Positions 27,777 to 37,733 of a DNA stretch of 64,000 nucleotides are shown one piece after another (positions within the stretch are counted from its first letter, which is position 1; every line of letters begins with the position of its first letter). Below the pieces are notes generated by a model. That model had not been told where the DNA came from, searched no databases, and was given only the letters and a program-made list of their open reading frames with translations. The stretch spans positions 6,510,001 to 6,574,000 of the forward strand of contig NZ_CP042910.1 of the NCBI RefSeq assembly GCF_008298035.1, read 5' to 3'. Origin of the DNA: Gimesia maris. GTDB taxonomy: Bacteria; Planctomycetota; Planctomycetia; Planctomycetales; Planctomycetaceae. The position numbers and the translations under genes are program-made.

Positions 27777-29207
27777 TTATACTTTCAGATCTTCTGCAGA
27801 CTGCTGTAGAGCATCCTGATACTTTTGTCGTACCGGCTCTATGATCTCAGCAATAAACGCATCGACCTGTTCCGGTGCCCGGCCAATATATTTGCGGGCA
27901 TCGAGCGCACTGTTCAGATCACAGTCCTTGAAAGCGGGGTCTTTCTGCAGACGGTCAATCAGGTCATTCTTTCCGCCTTGCACCTTGACTTCAGCTCCAG
28001 CCGCCTGACTGTGAACGCGAATCAGTTCATGCAATTCCTGACGATCACCGCCCGCTTCCACTCCTGCCATGAGAAATTCTTCGGTCGCCATGAAAGGCAG
28101 CTCTTCATTCAAATGTTTCTCAATGACTTTCGGATAAACAACCATACCATCCACAATATTACGATACAGAATCAGGACCGCATCGATTGCCAGGAATGAC
28201 TGAGGCAGTGACAAACGCCGATTCGCACTGTCGTCCAGCGTGCGTTCCATCCACTGCGTTGCTGCAGTATCTTCAGCATTCGCGGTCAGGCTGATCGCAA
28301 ACCGGGCCAGTGAACACATCCGTTCTGATCGCATCGGGTTGCGCTTGTAAGCCATTGCCGAAGAACCAATCTGGTTCTTCTCGAATGGTTCTTCGAGTTC
28401 CTTGCGGCTTTGCAGTATTCGAATATCATTCCCTGCTTTATGAGCGGACTGGCCAATGCCACTTAATGCCGACAAGACCTGAGCATCAACTTTGCGTGAA
28501 TAGGTTTGCCCCGTGACCGCGTAACGATCAGCGAAACCCATCTTCTCAGTCACACGTCGATCCAGCTCATCCACTTTCGCATGATCACCTTGAAACAGTT
28601 GCAGAAAAGTGGCCTGAGTTCCTGTCGTTCCTTTAACACCGCGAAATCGGAGTTTTTCCAGTCGATACTCAATTTCTTCCAGATCCAGAATCAGATCATA
28701 GCACCAGAGGGTCGCTCGTTTTCCGACAGTCGTTGGTTGGGCTGGTTGAAGGTGTGTGAATCCCAGACAGGGTAAATCGCGATACTCATTCGCAAACTTC
28801 GCCAGATGATCGATTACGGAAACCAGCCTCGCGCGTACATGCTGCAGACTTTCGCGTATCATCACCAGTTCGCTGTTATCGGTCACAAAACAACTGGTGG
28901 CCCCCAGGTGGATAATCGCTTTGGCATCAGGACAACGCTCACCGTATGTATGCACGTGTGCCATCACGTCATGTCTTAGATCCTTTTCTGCTTTTGCAGC
29001 CAGTTCAAAATCAATATCATCAATGGCGGCTCTCAAAGACTCAACCTGTGCCGCTGTTACAGGCAGTCCCATTTCATGCTGCGATTCCGCCAGCGCCACC
29101 CACAGTCTGCGCCAGGTGGAATGTTTCTTCTGTGCCGACCAGATCTGGCTCATTTCCTGAGATGCGTAACGACCAATCAACGGATTTTTATAAATAAGGT
29201 GACTCAA
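27777..29207 (-). CDS. purB: Adenylosuccinate lyase
   Basis: PurB catalyses two fumarate-releasing steps of purine synthesis: SAICAR to AICAR and adenylosuccinate to AMP. The protein has [19 protein letters not shown] at its start and the fumarase-superfamily signature [15 protein letters not shown]. The frame is open to a GTG at 29249. I prefer the TTG at 29207 (476 aa) because the family N-terminus begins a few residues after it and AAAGAGAAG precedes it. It appears monocistronic. Confidence 0.95.
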   Translation of the reverse strand: MSHLIYKNPLIGRYASQEMSQIWSAQKKHSTWRRLWVALAESQHEMGLPVTAAQVESLRAAIDDIDFELAAKAEKDLRHDVMAHVHTYGERCPDAKAIIHLGATSCFVTDNSELVMIRESLQHVRARLVSVIDHLAKFANEYRDLPCLGFTHLQPAQPTTVGKRATLWCYDLILDLEEIEYRLEKLRFRGVKGTTGTQATFLQLFQGDHAKVDELDRRVTEKMGFADRYAVTGQTYSRKVDAQVLSALSGIGQSAHKAGNDIRILQSRKELEEPFEKNQIGSSAMAYKRNPMRSERMCSLARFAISLTANAEDTAATQWMERTLDDSANRRLSLPQSFLAIDAVLILYRNIVDGMVVYPKVIEKHLNEELPFMATEEFLMAGVEAGGDRQELHELIRVHSQAAGAEVKVQGGKNDLIDRLQKDPAFKDCDLNSALDARKYIGRAPEQVDAFIAEIIEPVRQKYQDALQQSAEDLKV

Positions 29208-29283
29208 TTTCTTCTCTTTCTTCAGCACGACAGGTGAAACGCATTTCACACAGAATTAATGACAGTACCTCAGATATGAGATA

Positions 29284-29964
29284 CTAATTATCGGGAATCG
29301 GAACAACCTTCATGTTCTCTGCGACATGGATGCCCATGGAGATCTGCTGGCCACTCCATTCGGAGATCACAATCCCGGCTTCGATATTCTTTTCGGTGAC
29401 CCGTCCCACTGAACCGATCTCCAGACCGGTGCGGGAGAGAAACCGCAAAAATTCCGGTTCCTGATCGGTCACCTGTACGATCCGCAAATTGACTCCGTCT
29501 GGACAGGCAGCCAGGGTCGTCAGATTAGGGTAGGCTCGCCGCATCTGTCCATCAATAGAAGGGATAGGATCGCCATGTGGATCGGTTTCAGGAAATCCCA
29601 GGTACTCATCGATATGATCCACGAGGAAATCACTCACCGCGTGTTCCATATTTTCCGCTTCCGCATGGATCTGGTCCCAGGAGAGTTTCAACGTTTGAAA
29701 CAGGAACAGTTCGATCAGTCGATGCCGTCGTAATACACGGATGGCAGAGTGTTTACCTGCGTCCGTTAAACTGGCCCCTTCATACGGGCGATACTCGACC
29801 AGCTTAGACTGTTTCAGGGTTTTCAGCATACTGGTAACTGTACCGGGTGCCACATTCATATACCTGGCTAATTCGCCCGTACTGATCCATTCTGACCCGG
29901 ATTGCAGACTGATCTGCAAAATCGCCTTCAGATAATTCTCAACGGTCAAACTAGTTACGTTCAC
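29284..29964 (-). CDS. DtxR/MntR-family metal-dependent regulator
   Basis: A 226-aa metalloregulator. The N-terminal winged helix-turn-helix (residues 5-65) has TVENYLKAILQI and the recognition region VAPGTVTSMLKTL. A metal-binding and dimerisation domain follows, with HRLIELFLFQTL and AENMEHAVSDFLVDHIDEYLG-type residues (E, H, H). An SH3/FeoA-like C-terminal domain begins near 155. It should sense Mn2+ or Fe2+ and repress or activate transport genes. No metal transporter is adjacent; the divergent neighbour is the SLBB-like gene. Confidence 0.9.
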   Translation of the reverse strand: MNVTSLTVENYLKAILQISLQSGSEWISTGELARYMNVAPGTVTSMLKTLKQSKLVEYRPYEGASLTDAGKHSAIRVLRRHRLIELFLFQTLKLSWDQIHAEAENMEHAVSDFLVDHIDEYLGFPETDPHGDPIPSIDGQMRRAYPNLTTLAACPDGVNLRIVQVTDQEPEFLRFLSRTGLEIGSVGRVTEKNIEAGIVISEWSGQQISMGIHVAENMKVVPIPDN

Positions 29965-30173
29965 AAGATTTCCTGCTTCTTCAGACAGATCACTCTGGTC
30001 GGATCTAAGTTACCTTGAGCACAAACTGCACAGGACCGGACCAGGACAACATATTCAGCAAGCCAATGCCTGTTTATCCTAGCAACATCGTAATTCACTT
30101 GGAATCAATACCACACTCGAAATCAACGGCATTTCGAGATAGCGAAGTGTTCCCTCCCTCTATGTCTAACTTA

Positions 30174-30189
30174 CTCAAGTGATCTTGAG
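30174..30189. promoter_or_regulatory. Palindrome CTCAAG-TGAT-CTTGAG between regulator and SLBB gene
   Basis: A perfect 6-bp dyad with a 4-bp centre lies in the 393-bp divergent gap (29965-30357) between the DtxR/MntR-like gene and the SLBB-like gene. It has the size of a repressor half-site pair but does not match a known DtxR or MntR box. No gene is visible in the rest of this gap. Confidence 0.35.
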
Positions 30190-30357
30190 ATAAACACTTA
30201 CTGATATTTAATTCGATCGCATTGAATCATTCCTTTTTTGAAAAAACTGTCAGTTTGAATCATGTCGAATGTTAGAATCTGCCGATTTTAGTGATTATAC
30301 GGTTTCCTCTCATCCACTCACATTTTCACTTTTCAATATAGTCGTAAGGAAGGCCGG

Positions 30358-32115
30358 ATGGATTGCTGGCACCAGACTGGTATCAGGTTACTGATAATGT
30401 TCCTGCTCACAGGAACATTTCAGGGTGCCCATGCGCAAACGGTTGTTCGTGAAATTGGCTTACAGCAAGAACAGGTCCGGCAAACTGCCGTTGTCGGACT
30501 GCTGGGCGAATTCAATCGCTGTGCCGCCTACGAGCTCTCAAATCAGGAACTGCGACTCAGTGAGGTTGTCTCGGGAGCAGGTGGTCTGACCCCTGATTTT
30601 TCTGGTGTCATCCGTGTGATACGAGGTGGTCGCAGCAGTCAGGATCTGTTCTTTAACCCTGATGTCGACTTTCCGCTCATGCATGGCGATGTCCTGATTG
30701 CATTGAAATCGTCAGCGAATGTCATGAATGTCTCATTCAGCACATCGGCTCAGACTGCACAATTGCAGAAGTCATCCAACTCTGAATTAATTCAGATCGC
30801 CATTCTCAACCTGCTGGATCGCCCTGTAATATTTGGGGTACGGCCTGAAATGGCAGACCTGGCCGGCATCTTGAAATGCCTGAGACAACCCCTGGAGCAA
30901 TATGCAAACCTGGCAGAGTCTATCAAAATTATTCCCCCCTATCGCAGCCGGGGTAATTCCGATTTCAAATCGAGAAAACTGACATCCAGATTCACCTCAG
31001 GAACAGTCATCGTCTTAAATTCTCCGCAGGTTTTGAACCTGTCCATGGTTCCACACTCCCTGCCAGCTCCACGACGATTGCGCCCCGCACAGAGTACGAA
31101 TTCGAATCCTTTTCAGGAAACGTCAGCACCTGGAATTCTGGATAAAACCGGTTCTCTCAATGGAGAACAAGCTCCAGAGTTGCAGAAGGTGACGCATCCA
31201 GAAGAAGCCTCATCGCCATCTGAAGATGCTTCCCTGAAAGTAGAAACCAATCCGCCGCTGCTGAGAGGACCAATGCTGCAGCAGACTGCCGCCAGCTTAG
31301 CAGAGGTACCCAATCCGGTGCATCCTCATTCAGAGGAAGGAAATTCCACTCTTCCGAATGAGAAACCTGATGAGAAGACTCAATTGCAGGCAGATTCTGC
31401 TTCAGTTCCTGATCTGGACCTGAAAGCAGCTCCCGCACCTCCTGTGGAATCCATTGACGCCCGTTTCGATGAAGACCTGTCAAAATATGAAGAGACAGAT
31501 GAGTCAGCTGAATCATCGTTCTGGCCCCCGGGAACTGCTTATATTCTGCTCGCAGGAATTGCGTTTCTGCTCTGGAAATATCTGCATAAAAAACCTCGCA
31601 AGCAGGTAAACGCTTCACGGGCGCAAACGGAACGCGACAATGACGCTACAATTATCACTCAATGGGAGAAGCTGCCTCCGCTGCCGGAAAAATCATTGCT
31701 GGAACAGATTCTCGAAAACCAGATACCCGTGATTGATGAAACAGCTCAAATACCAACACAGGCTTTCATTTATGGACGTCATCAGTCACGTTCCCTGCGC
31801 GTCGACAAAGCAGAGCCAACTCTGAAGGGTCCTCACTTTAACCAGAGGTCCAATCGTGAATCAAAAACTCCGGAGCAACCGGAATTCTCCAGCGCGGGAA
31901 CAGTCATAGCTCCAGAGAAACCACCTGAAAAGAAACGGAAGCAACCTGCTTTCCGCTTTGACCGTTCACACCAGGACTCTTCAAAGTCGGACGAAGCAAA
32001 GCAACCCCCTACTGATTCATCACGTCTGGGACATACCAGCCAGTCAGAGAAGAAGGGACATTACACAATTCTCGACCGAGTGCTGCAGGCAGTACAGGGA
32101 GTATTACCTAAATGA
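30358..32115 (+). CDS. Exported SLBB-like single-pass membrane protein, unknown
   Basis: A 585-aa protein with a signal peptide (1-26). Residues about 42-100 resemble an SLBB domain of polysaccharide-export proteins (VVGLLGEFNR, LRLSEVVSGAGGLT, IRVIRGG). A second related segment occurs at about 145-195 (LLDRPVIFGVRPEMADLAGI). A Pro/Ser/Glu-rich linker (245-385) precedes one membrane helix at about 391-408, and a basic, disordered tail of about 175 residues follows. The ATG has AAGGAAGG about 5 bp upstream. The stop overlaps the next gene (ATGA). The sequence suggests a surface-to-cytoplasm scaffold; its function is unknown. Confidence 0.75.
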   Translation: MDCWHQTGIRLLIMFLLTGTFQGAHAQTVVREIGLQQEQVRQTAVVGLLGEFNRCAAYELSNQELRLSEVVSGAGGLTPDFSGVIRVIRGGRSSQDLFFNPDVDFPLMHGDVLIALKSSANVMNVSFSTSAQTAQLQKSSNSELIQIAILNLLDRPVIFGVRPEMADLAGILKCLRQPLEQYANLAESIKIIPPYRSRGNSDFKSRKLTSRFTSGTVIVLNSPQVLNLSMVPHSLPAPRRLRPAQSTNSNPFQETSAPGILDKTGSLNGEQAPELQKVTHPEEASSPSEDASLKVETNPPLLRGPMLQQTAASLAEVPNPVHPHSEEGNSTLPNEKPDEKTQLQADSASVPDLDLKAAPAPPVESIDARFDEDLSKYEETDESAESSFWPPGTAYILLAGIAFLLWKYLHKKPRKQVNASRAQTERDNDATIITQWEKLPPLPEKSLLEQILENQIPVIDETAQIPTQAFIYGRHQSRSLRVDKAEPTLKGPHFNQRSNRESKTPEQPEFSSAGTVIAPEKPPEKKRKQPAFRFDRSHQDSSKSDEAKQPPTDSSRLGHTSQSEKKGHYTILDRVLQAVQGVLPK

Positions 32116-33134
32116 GCACTGCACTCCAGATTGACTCAACCTGTCTCCGGACATTACAAAATGATGCGAGTCACAAACTGACACGGCGTTCCATCGAAGC
32201 ATTGTATACGATCCTGGAAGACAACAGTGAAAACCGATCGATGCTGCAGAAAATTGGTGTCCCGTTTCTCAATTCTGAAGAAACACTGATCATCCCCGGC
32301 GAAAACGCCGCTCAGATTTCACGTTTTTCAAAAGTACCGCTTTATCCACTGTTTACGAATGGTGAACTGGTATTGAACGATCCGGTGCACCGTCAGTTGC
32401 TCTCAACATTGATTCAGTCTGTACTCCCCAGGGCGAAAGCCGATGGAGAATACTGTGCCTTCATTGTGCCGGGTAATACTCCGCAGTCACCACTTAACAA
32501 GTTGACAGCACAACTAATCTCTTTACAGGGGTTTACTCCTTTTGCCACTACAATCACTCTGGCTGCGGGTCTGTCAGCCTTTCCGGCAGCAACCCGCTAT
32601 TCCGGCTATGTGATCTACCTGGGGCATTCGCATTCCGAAATCGGACTGGTCCACCAGAGCCGAGTCGTCGCACGACATTCGGTACCATTTGGAAGCGAGT
32701 GGATGGACGAACAACTGGCACATGCCTGGAAAATGTTTAAGAACGGTCCAGAGGGAAAACCACTGATCGATCCAAAACAGGCAAAGGAGAAACGGCTCAG
32801 CCCGCAAATCAGTCTGAGTCCTTATCTATCACATCATTCGGTGGTGACATCCTGGTATGAATCATTACTGGACAGCCTGCTGGATGAATTTGCGACTCAA
32901 CTGGAAACAATCCAACCCTACATCGCCACGCTGAAACTGTTACCGGTTGTCTGCCTGGGAGATCTCGCACAGACAGCCGGTTTCAACGAACTGCTCAGCC
33001 AGAATCTTGTAAACCGCAAAATCCCCTTCAATCAAGGTGAAGTGACCCTGGTTCCGGATGAACAATCTGCTATTACGCGAGGCACTCTTGTCATCGCCGC
33101 CATGGAAGAGGAAGCTGCGATGCGGGCAGCTTAA
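32112..33134 (+). CDS. Divergent actin/MreB-fold protein, unknown
   Basis: A 340-aa protein with no signal peptide. Several segments line up in order with MreB-type proteins: GENAAQI (63-69, like GEEAKRM), PLYPLFTNGELVLNDPVHRQ (77-96, like the IRPLKDGVIADFE region), VIYLGHSHSEIGLV (167-180, at the phosphate-2 loop DIGGGTTEVAVI), VPFGSEWMDEQL (191-202, like VGGDEMDEAI) and a C-terminal CLGDLAQTAGFNELL (like GGGALLRGLDELL). The glycines and acidic residues of the nucleotide loops are largely lost. The call is my inference from order and pattern. It overlaps the SLBB-like gene by 4 bp. Confidence 0.6.
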   Translation: MSTALQIDSTCLRTLQNDASHKLTRRSIEALYTILEDNSENRSMLQKIGVPFLNSEETLIIPGENAAQISRFSKVPLYPLFTNGELVLNDPVHRQLLSTLIQSVLPRAKADGEYCAFIVPGNTPQSPLNKLTAQLISLQGFTPFATTITLAAGLSAFPAATRYSGYVIYLGHSHSEIGLVHQSRVVARHSVPFGSEWMDEQLAHAWKMFKNGPEGKPLIDPKQAKEKRLSPQISLSPYLSHHSVVTSWYESLLDSLLDEFATQLETIQPYIATLKLLPVVCLGDLAQTAGFNELLSQNLVNRKIPFNQGEVTLVPDEQSAITRGTLVIAAMEEEAAMRAA

Positions 33135-34315
33135 TTCTGCTGAACCAGTTCTGCCGTCAGTTGCTCTACGAACTTCAGATAATCAACTTCAAGCGTCTGG
33201 ATATTGGTTTTAAACGCTTTCTTGAAGTCCTGCTCCCTGGCATCGGCAGAGTATTCCAGCAGAGGATCGCGCTCCGAGACTGATTTCAGATAGCGGGCAT
33301 AACGGGCAGGCTGAGTCTCCACCAGAAAAAACGTGAGCGCCCAGGCTTCAGCATAAGCATCCAGAGTCGAAGATCGAAACTGTGAATCGTCTCGAATGAA
33401 AGTTCGTAGTGATCCCTTCTTTCGTCGGGTACGGGAATAATTCACAAACCAGATCAATCGATCTCGATTGATTCGGGAGAGAGAATTTGTGCTGCCTCCC
33501 GTATGAGTCCGCAGCTCATCAGATTCAAAAGTGGTTGCCAGCCCTTCAACGACCCAACGTGGATTTTCACCGATCCGGGTATGCAGTCCGGTATTAAAAG
33601 CAACCTGGTGAGTGGCTTCGTGAATCATCGTATCACGCAATGCTTCTGCCATGTTTTTACCACCCGCGGAAACCCGCGCATAGCTCAACTGTGTCTCATT
33701 CTGATGCGGATTGGTTTCCTGTAAAGCAGTCGCCGCCCCCTGATCGAACAAAGCGGTTCGATTGGTATGCGGGTGATAATATCCCAGTAAACCCTGGCCG
33801 GCGCGGACGCCATCTTTTTTACAATAGTCAAAGAATTGCGCCTGGTCGGGAAAAATGACTGCGACCATCAGAAATTCAGGTGCCTTCACCTGATAGCCAC
33901 GTAAGGCAAAATAGTGTGAAAACGACTCATAGAGATCTTCAAATACACCGCCATACGCTTTGGCTTTCCCGCGCGGGGCACAAATCAGATAGTGTCGAGT
34001 CGCGATAATTTCGTATAGCGGGCCGAATTCGTTCTGCAGCTGCAACTTCATTTTATTTAAGGGAAGCTTTTGAAATTCTGAAGCCACTTTTCGAAAGGAT
34101 TTGACTTTCTTTAACGAGACTTCCGATAACATCCCCGACTGATCCATCATCCAGCAAACATCATCATTGTGCGCAATCGATTTCCCCACGAACACCGTAT
34201 TATCGGTTTTCATCTCAATCAGTGAAGGTGGTTTTGCGCAGACAGGCTCGCAAGTCAGCCAGAACAGACTGGCCCCTAACAGGGAGAGCGGAATCAGGCG
34301 CAGGCAGGTCAGCAT
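33131..34315 (-). CDS. Exported DUF1570-type zinc metalloprotease-like protein
   Basis: A 394-aa protein with a signal peptide (about 1-27). The zincin motif HEATH is at 232-236 (in TMIHEATHQVAFNTG), and a downstream glutamate in RWVVEGLATTFES fits the third zinc ligand of the peptidase MA-like/DUF1570 family. The substrate is unknown. Its stop overlaps the stop of the actin-fold gene by 4 bp, tail to tail. Confidence 0.85.
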   Translation of the reverse strand: MLTCLRLIPLSLLGASLFWLTCEPVCAKPPSLIEMKTDNTVFVGKSIAHNDDVCWMMDQSGMLSEVSLKKVKSFRKVASEFQKLPLNKMKLQLQNEFGPLYEIIATRHYLICAPRGKAKAYGGVFEDLYESFSHYFALRGYQVKAPEFLMVAVIFPDQAQFFDYCKKDGVRAGQGLLGYYHPHTNRTALFDQGAATALQETNPHQNETQLSYARVSAGGKNMAEALRDTMIHEATHQVAFNTGLHTRIGENPRWVVEGLATTFESDELRTHTGGSTNSLSRINRDRLIWFVNYSRTRRKKGSLRTFIRDDSQFRSSTLDAYAEAWALTFFLVETQPARYARYLKSVSERDPLLEYSADAREQDFKKAFKTNIQTLEVDYLKFVEQLTAELVQQN

Positions 34316-34598
34316 CGGGACGACCTCGAATCGTGTGGCGGGATCTCTGGTTCTTGGAGAAGTTTATCTCTATAGATAGTCTAACCGCCGTTTCAGAGTC
34401 CGGCTTCTGAAATCGCTGACAGAGTTCGATCCAGGCGTCGGGTAACAGGAAACGCAGGGAACATAACGGTTATAATCAATAGATTTATCGATGAAGCAGA
34501 AACACAGGGTGTTTTCCTGGCACATTGAACAGTTACAATGGACATGTCAGGTGTTTTATTTTACCACGAATTCCTTGGAATCTGAACGGGATCGATTT

Positions 34599-35954
34599 GT
34601 GATACGACTCTTGCAATTTACAGCAATGATGATTGTGACTCTCACGCACAATCATCTGCAAGTATCTGCAGTTGAACCGAATCCGGTTCAGAAACAGACA
34701 GACCTGAAACGCCAGGTGGAAACGCTCATCACTCAACTCGACGATAACCAGCGTCGGGTCAGAGAGCAGGCGGAAAGCAAACTGATTGAGTTGGGAACCC
34801 CTGTGCTCTCTCTGCTCCCCCCCCCCGAACTTGTGACGACTGCTTCAGTACGCGAAGCTTTAATACGCGTGAAACTCCAGATTGAGAAACAGGCGGCTCT
34901 GGATTCATTACACTCATCACTGATTTCTCTCGAAGGGAGTTATTCCCTTAAATCGATCCTGCAGCATATTTCCAGTCAGTCCGGAAACACGTTTGGTCTG
35001 CACAAAATAACCGATGAAACACTTAACCGAAAAATTCAGGTGGAATTTGCAAAGACTCCCTTCTGGCAGGCCATCGATGAACTGTGTCAAAAACTGCCTC
35101 TCACATATCAGATTGATGGTTCCAGCGACTCAATGCAGTTTCAGCTGAATACTGAAGACAATTCGTCCCGCTCCAGTAAAGATCTAAAGACCTGCTATGA
35201 TGGCCCCTTCAAAATTACCATTCTGGACATCCAGAATCGTCCCTTGCGAGGAAGTTCAAACAAAGACTTACTGTCTGTGAAATTTCAAGTCGAAGTAGAA
35301 CCCCGCCTGCGACCGCTGTTTCTCAGCTATGCAGCCAGAGAGATCCATTGCAGTACCAGTCAATCCAAAAAGCTCTCTCCATTTACCCCACAGGCAAACC
35401 TGGAACTCCCTTTAGGAGAAGGGGGAAAAAACGTCAATTTCACGATGACGTGGGTCCTCAACAACGAGCAGAAGCATTCGACGTTCAATATCCAGGGAAC
35501 AATGCAGATGGAACTCGCGGCGGAGACTCTTCCGATCACGTTTGATAATCTACTGGAATCAAAAGGCGCGATTCGCCGACGGGGAAATGTTTCCGTTGAA
35601 CTCGTCAATGTGGAGCAGAAAAATCTTCTCACCAGTCAGACTTGCAATGTGAGAATCGCTCTAAGTTATGACTATGGCGGCCCTGCATTTGAATCTCACC
35701 GCACCTGGATCTATCACAATCGGGCGTACCTGGAAAACCCGGAAGGTCAAAAGTACTGGCTGAACGGCGCTTCGCACACAACGCTGGAAAGCGCGGGTAA
35801 GATCGGAGTTTCGTATCAATTCACAGATCTGCCTCTGCGACAGAACAGCCTGCGGTTTACTTATCTCGCTCCCACACTGATCACAGCTGCACCGATCAGT
35901 TTTCGTTTCGAGAAACTCAAACTCCCGGCGGACGGTGATAAAAACACACCGTGA
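34599..35954 (+). CDS. Exported protein of unknown function
   Basis: I do not recognise a named family. The frame is open from 34491. I chose the GTG at 34599 because it directly precedes a good signal peptide (MIRLLQFTAMMIVTLT to QVSA) with GGGA upstream; this gives 451 aa. Residues 30-105 are helical and charged and resemble the HEAT-like N-terminal repeats of planctomycete proteins (VREQAESKLIELGTPVL). A secretin/STN-like beta-alpha segment may follow (SLKSILQHISSQSGNTF), and the rest is predicted beta-rich. It ends 23 bp from convergent sufE. Confidence 0.6.
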   Translation: MIRLLQFTAMMIVTLTHNHLQVSAVEPNPVQKQTDLKRQVETLITQLDDNQRRVREQAESKLIELGTPVLSLLPPPELVTTASVREALIRVKLQIEKQAALDSLHSSLISLEGSYSLKSILQHISSQSGNTFGLHKITDETLNRKIQVEFAKTPFWQAIDELCQKLPLTYQIDGSSDSMQFQLNTEDNSSRSSKDLKTCYDGPFKITILDIQNRPLRGSSNKDLLSVKFQVEVEPRLRPLFLSYAAREIHCSTSQSKKLSPFTPQANLELPLGEGGKNVNFTMTWVLNNEQKHSTFNIQGTMQMELAAETLPITFDNLLESKGAIRRRGNVSVELVNVEQKNLLTSQTCNVRIALSYDYGGPAFESHRTWIYHNRAYLENPEGQKYWLNGASHTTLESAGKIGVSYQFTDLPLRQNSLRFTYLAPTLITAAPISFRFEKLKLPADGDKNTP

Positions 35955-35977
35955 TTTCCACAACCTGGGAATCCAGA

Positions 35978-36448
35978 TCAGTTTCTTTCAACCACCTGCC
36001 TCGCTTCACTCTGGACACGTTCCACCATTCCGAACAATCCATTTTTGCGCTGCGAGCTCAAATACTTATCCAGTTGAAGATGTGAAAAATACTGTCTGAC
36101 ATCTGTCTTCAAGATCTGTTTTGGTGTTTTATCGTTATAGATTGCCAGCAGGACTGCAATCAGCCCTTTCACAATCAACGCATCACTGTCTGCATTAATA
36201 TGCAGCACATTCTCCCCATCTGCGTTCTTAAGTTCTGTTGTCAGCCAGACCATACTCTGACACCCATGGACCCGATTTTCTTCGGTCTTTTCAGACTCGG
36301 GCATGGCAGGAAGTTCAAATCCGAGGTCGATCAGAAAGTCACAGCGTTCTTCCCAGTCATTTAGGAATTCAAACTCCTCGATCAATTCGTCAATGGTAAT
36401 CATGTTCTGAGTTTTATCTGCTGTTTGAGAGTTTTGTTTCGAGGACAT
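35978..36448 (-). CDS. sufE: SufE-family sulfur acceptor
   Basis: SufE accepts persulfide sulfur from the cysteine desulfurase SufS and enhances its activity in Fe-S cluster assembly. The 156-aa protein has the SufE pattern with acceptor cysteine C63 in RVHGCQSMVWL and an IKGLIAVLLAIYNDKTP-like helix. An ATG at 36403 is an alternative start. It is 70 bp downstream of the Mrp ATPase gene on the minus strand. A matching sufS lies 8 kb away at 44062 rather than adjacent. Confidence 0.92.
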   Translation of the reverse strand: MSSKQNSQTADKTQNMITIDELIEEFEFLNDWEERCDFLIDLGFELPAMPESEKTEENRVHGCQSMVWLTTELKNADGENVLHINADSDALIVKGLIAVLLAIYNDKTPKQILKTDVRQYFSHLQLDKYLSSQRKNGLFGMVERVQSEARQVVERN

Positions 36449-36518
36449 GTCAGTTTCATTTTATAGAGCAGGTAATTTATTTCGAGAGGCCGAACAGATA
36501 TTTCAGTCTCCAGCTCTA

Positions 36519-37601
36519 TTATAGTATTTCTAAGGGGGGTCTTGAAGGTTTTTCAATCAGGGTACGCGCAATTTCAATGGCAGTATTTTCTGCGACTTTC
36601 AGCAGATACTGTTGAGATTCAAGCCCTTCAGTCAACAATTCCGAAATATTGCCCGAGTCCGATTTTTCCCGAATCTCTGCATTCATGGGGATTTCACCTA
36701 AACAGGGAATCTGCAGTTCTTTACCCTTCTCCTGCGCTCCCCCGCGTCCAAAAACATCTCCCGACATATTTTCGACGATACCCAGCACGGGAATTTTCAC
36801 CTGTCGAAACATCTGGACAGCTTTGACAGCATCCAGTAAGGCAACCTTCTGAGGAGAACAGACCACGACAGCACCTGCCAGATCGATTAACTGCGACAGT
36901 GTGAGTGAGACATCTCCTGTGCCCGGTGGCATGTCAATAATCAGATAATCCAGTTCTCCCCACTCAGTATCCTGCAGGAATTGTGTAATCGCCTTATGCA
37001 ACATCGGTCCGCGCCAGATCACTGCCTGATCGGGTTCCACAAAGAATGCCATCGACATCACTTTAAGTCCTCTGGCTTCAACCGGAACAATGCGGGTGAC
37101 TGCCTGCCCGTCTTTATTTTGAAATTCCTGCGCAACAGGTTTTTCACTGGTCCCTACCAGATGCGGAATACTGGGACCATAGACATCAGCATCGACCAGT
37201 CCCACGCGGGCACCAAACTGCTGTAATGCATAAGCCAGACTTGCTGCGACAGTGCTCTTGCCAACACCACCTTTGCCGGCGCCAACAGCAATGATATTTT
37301 TCACATTGAGCCCGATACGTCCACCCGACTGCTTGCCGCGAATGTTCGCACTGTATTTGATGCTGATATCCTGACAATCGGGAAACGCCTGCTGGATTGT
37401 CGTTTGAATCAACTTTGAAAGTTCAGACTCTTTCGGATACGAAGGAACCGGCAGTTCAATCTCAACCGATACCCGAGATGAATCATCTGCAATCGCTGAT
37501 TTTATAAATCCGGAGACAGACAGAGGTTTTTCGAAAACGGGATCAACAACAGAAGAGAGACAACTCTTGAGATTCGTTTCATTCAGTTCAGCATTCGCCA
37601 T
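36519..37601 (-). CDS. mrp: Mrp/ApbC-type Fe-S carrier ATPase
   Basis: A 360-aa protein with an N-terminal MIP18/DUF59 domain (about 8-90) and a deviant Walker A P-loop, GKGGVGKST, at 109-117. Further motifs are DADVYGPSIPHL and the YLIIDMPPGTGD switch. Mrp proteins bind and transfer Fe-S clusters. The usual CxxC between ENMS and the FG motif is missing: the sequence reads ENMSGDVFGRGGAQ. It lies upstream of sufE on the same strand, consistent with a role in cluster assembly. Confidence 0.93.
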   Translation of the reverse strand: MANAELNETNLKSCLSSVVDPVFEKPLSVSGFIKSAIADDSSRVSVEIELPVPSYPKESELSKLIQTTIQQAFPDCQDISIKYSANIRGKQSGGRIGLNVKNIIAVGAGKGGVGKSTVAASLAYALQQFGARVGLVDADVYGPSIPHLVGTSEKPVAQEFQNKDGQAVTRIVPVEARGLKVMSMAFFVEPDQAVIWRGPMLHKAITQFLQDTEWGELDYLIIDMPPGTGDVSLTLSQLIDLAGAVVVCSPQKVALLDAVKAVQMFRQVKIPVLGIVENMSGDVFGRGGAQEKGKELQIPCLGEIPMNAEIREKSDSGNISELLTEGLESQQYLLKVAENTAIEIARTLIEKPSRPPLEIL

Positions 37602-37733
37602 CAGCTTTTTCTGCTTTCCTTGTATTTTATCAGTATCTGTTGAACGGGTGGTCGGAACGTTTTGGTGTTCTTCTGAGAATCTGACTCTGCTGTCTGAAAC
37701 GCCGACCAGGTACGAATCAGGTTTTTAATCGGG

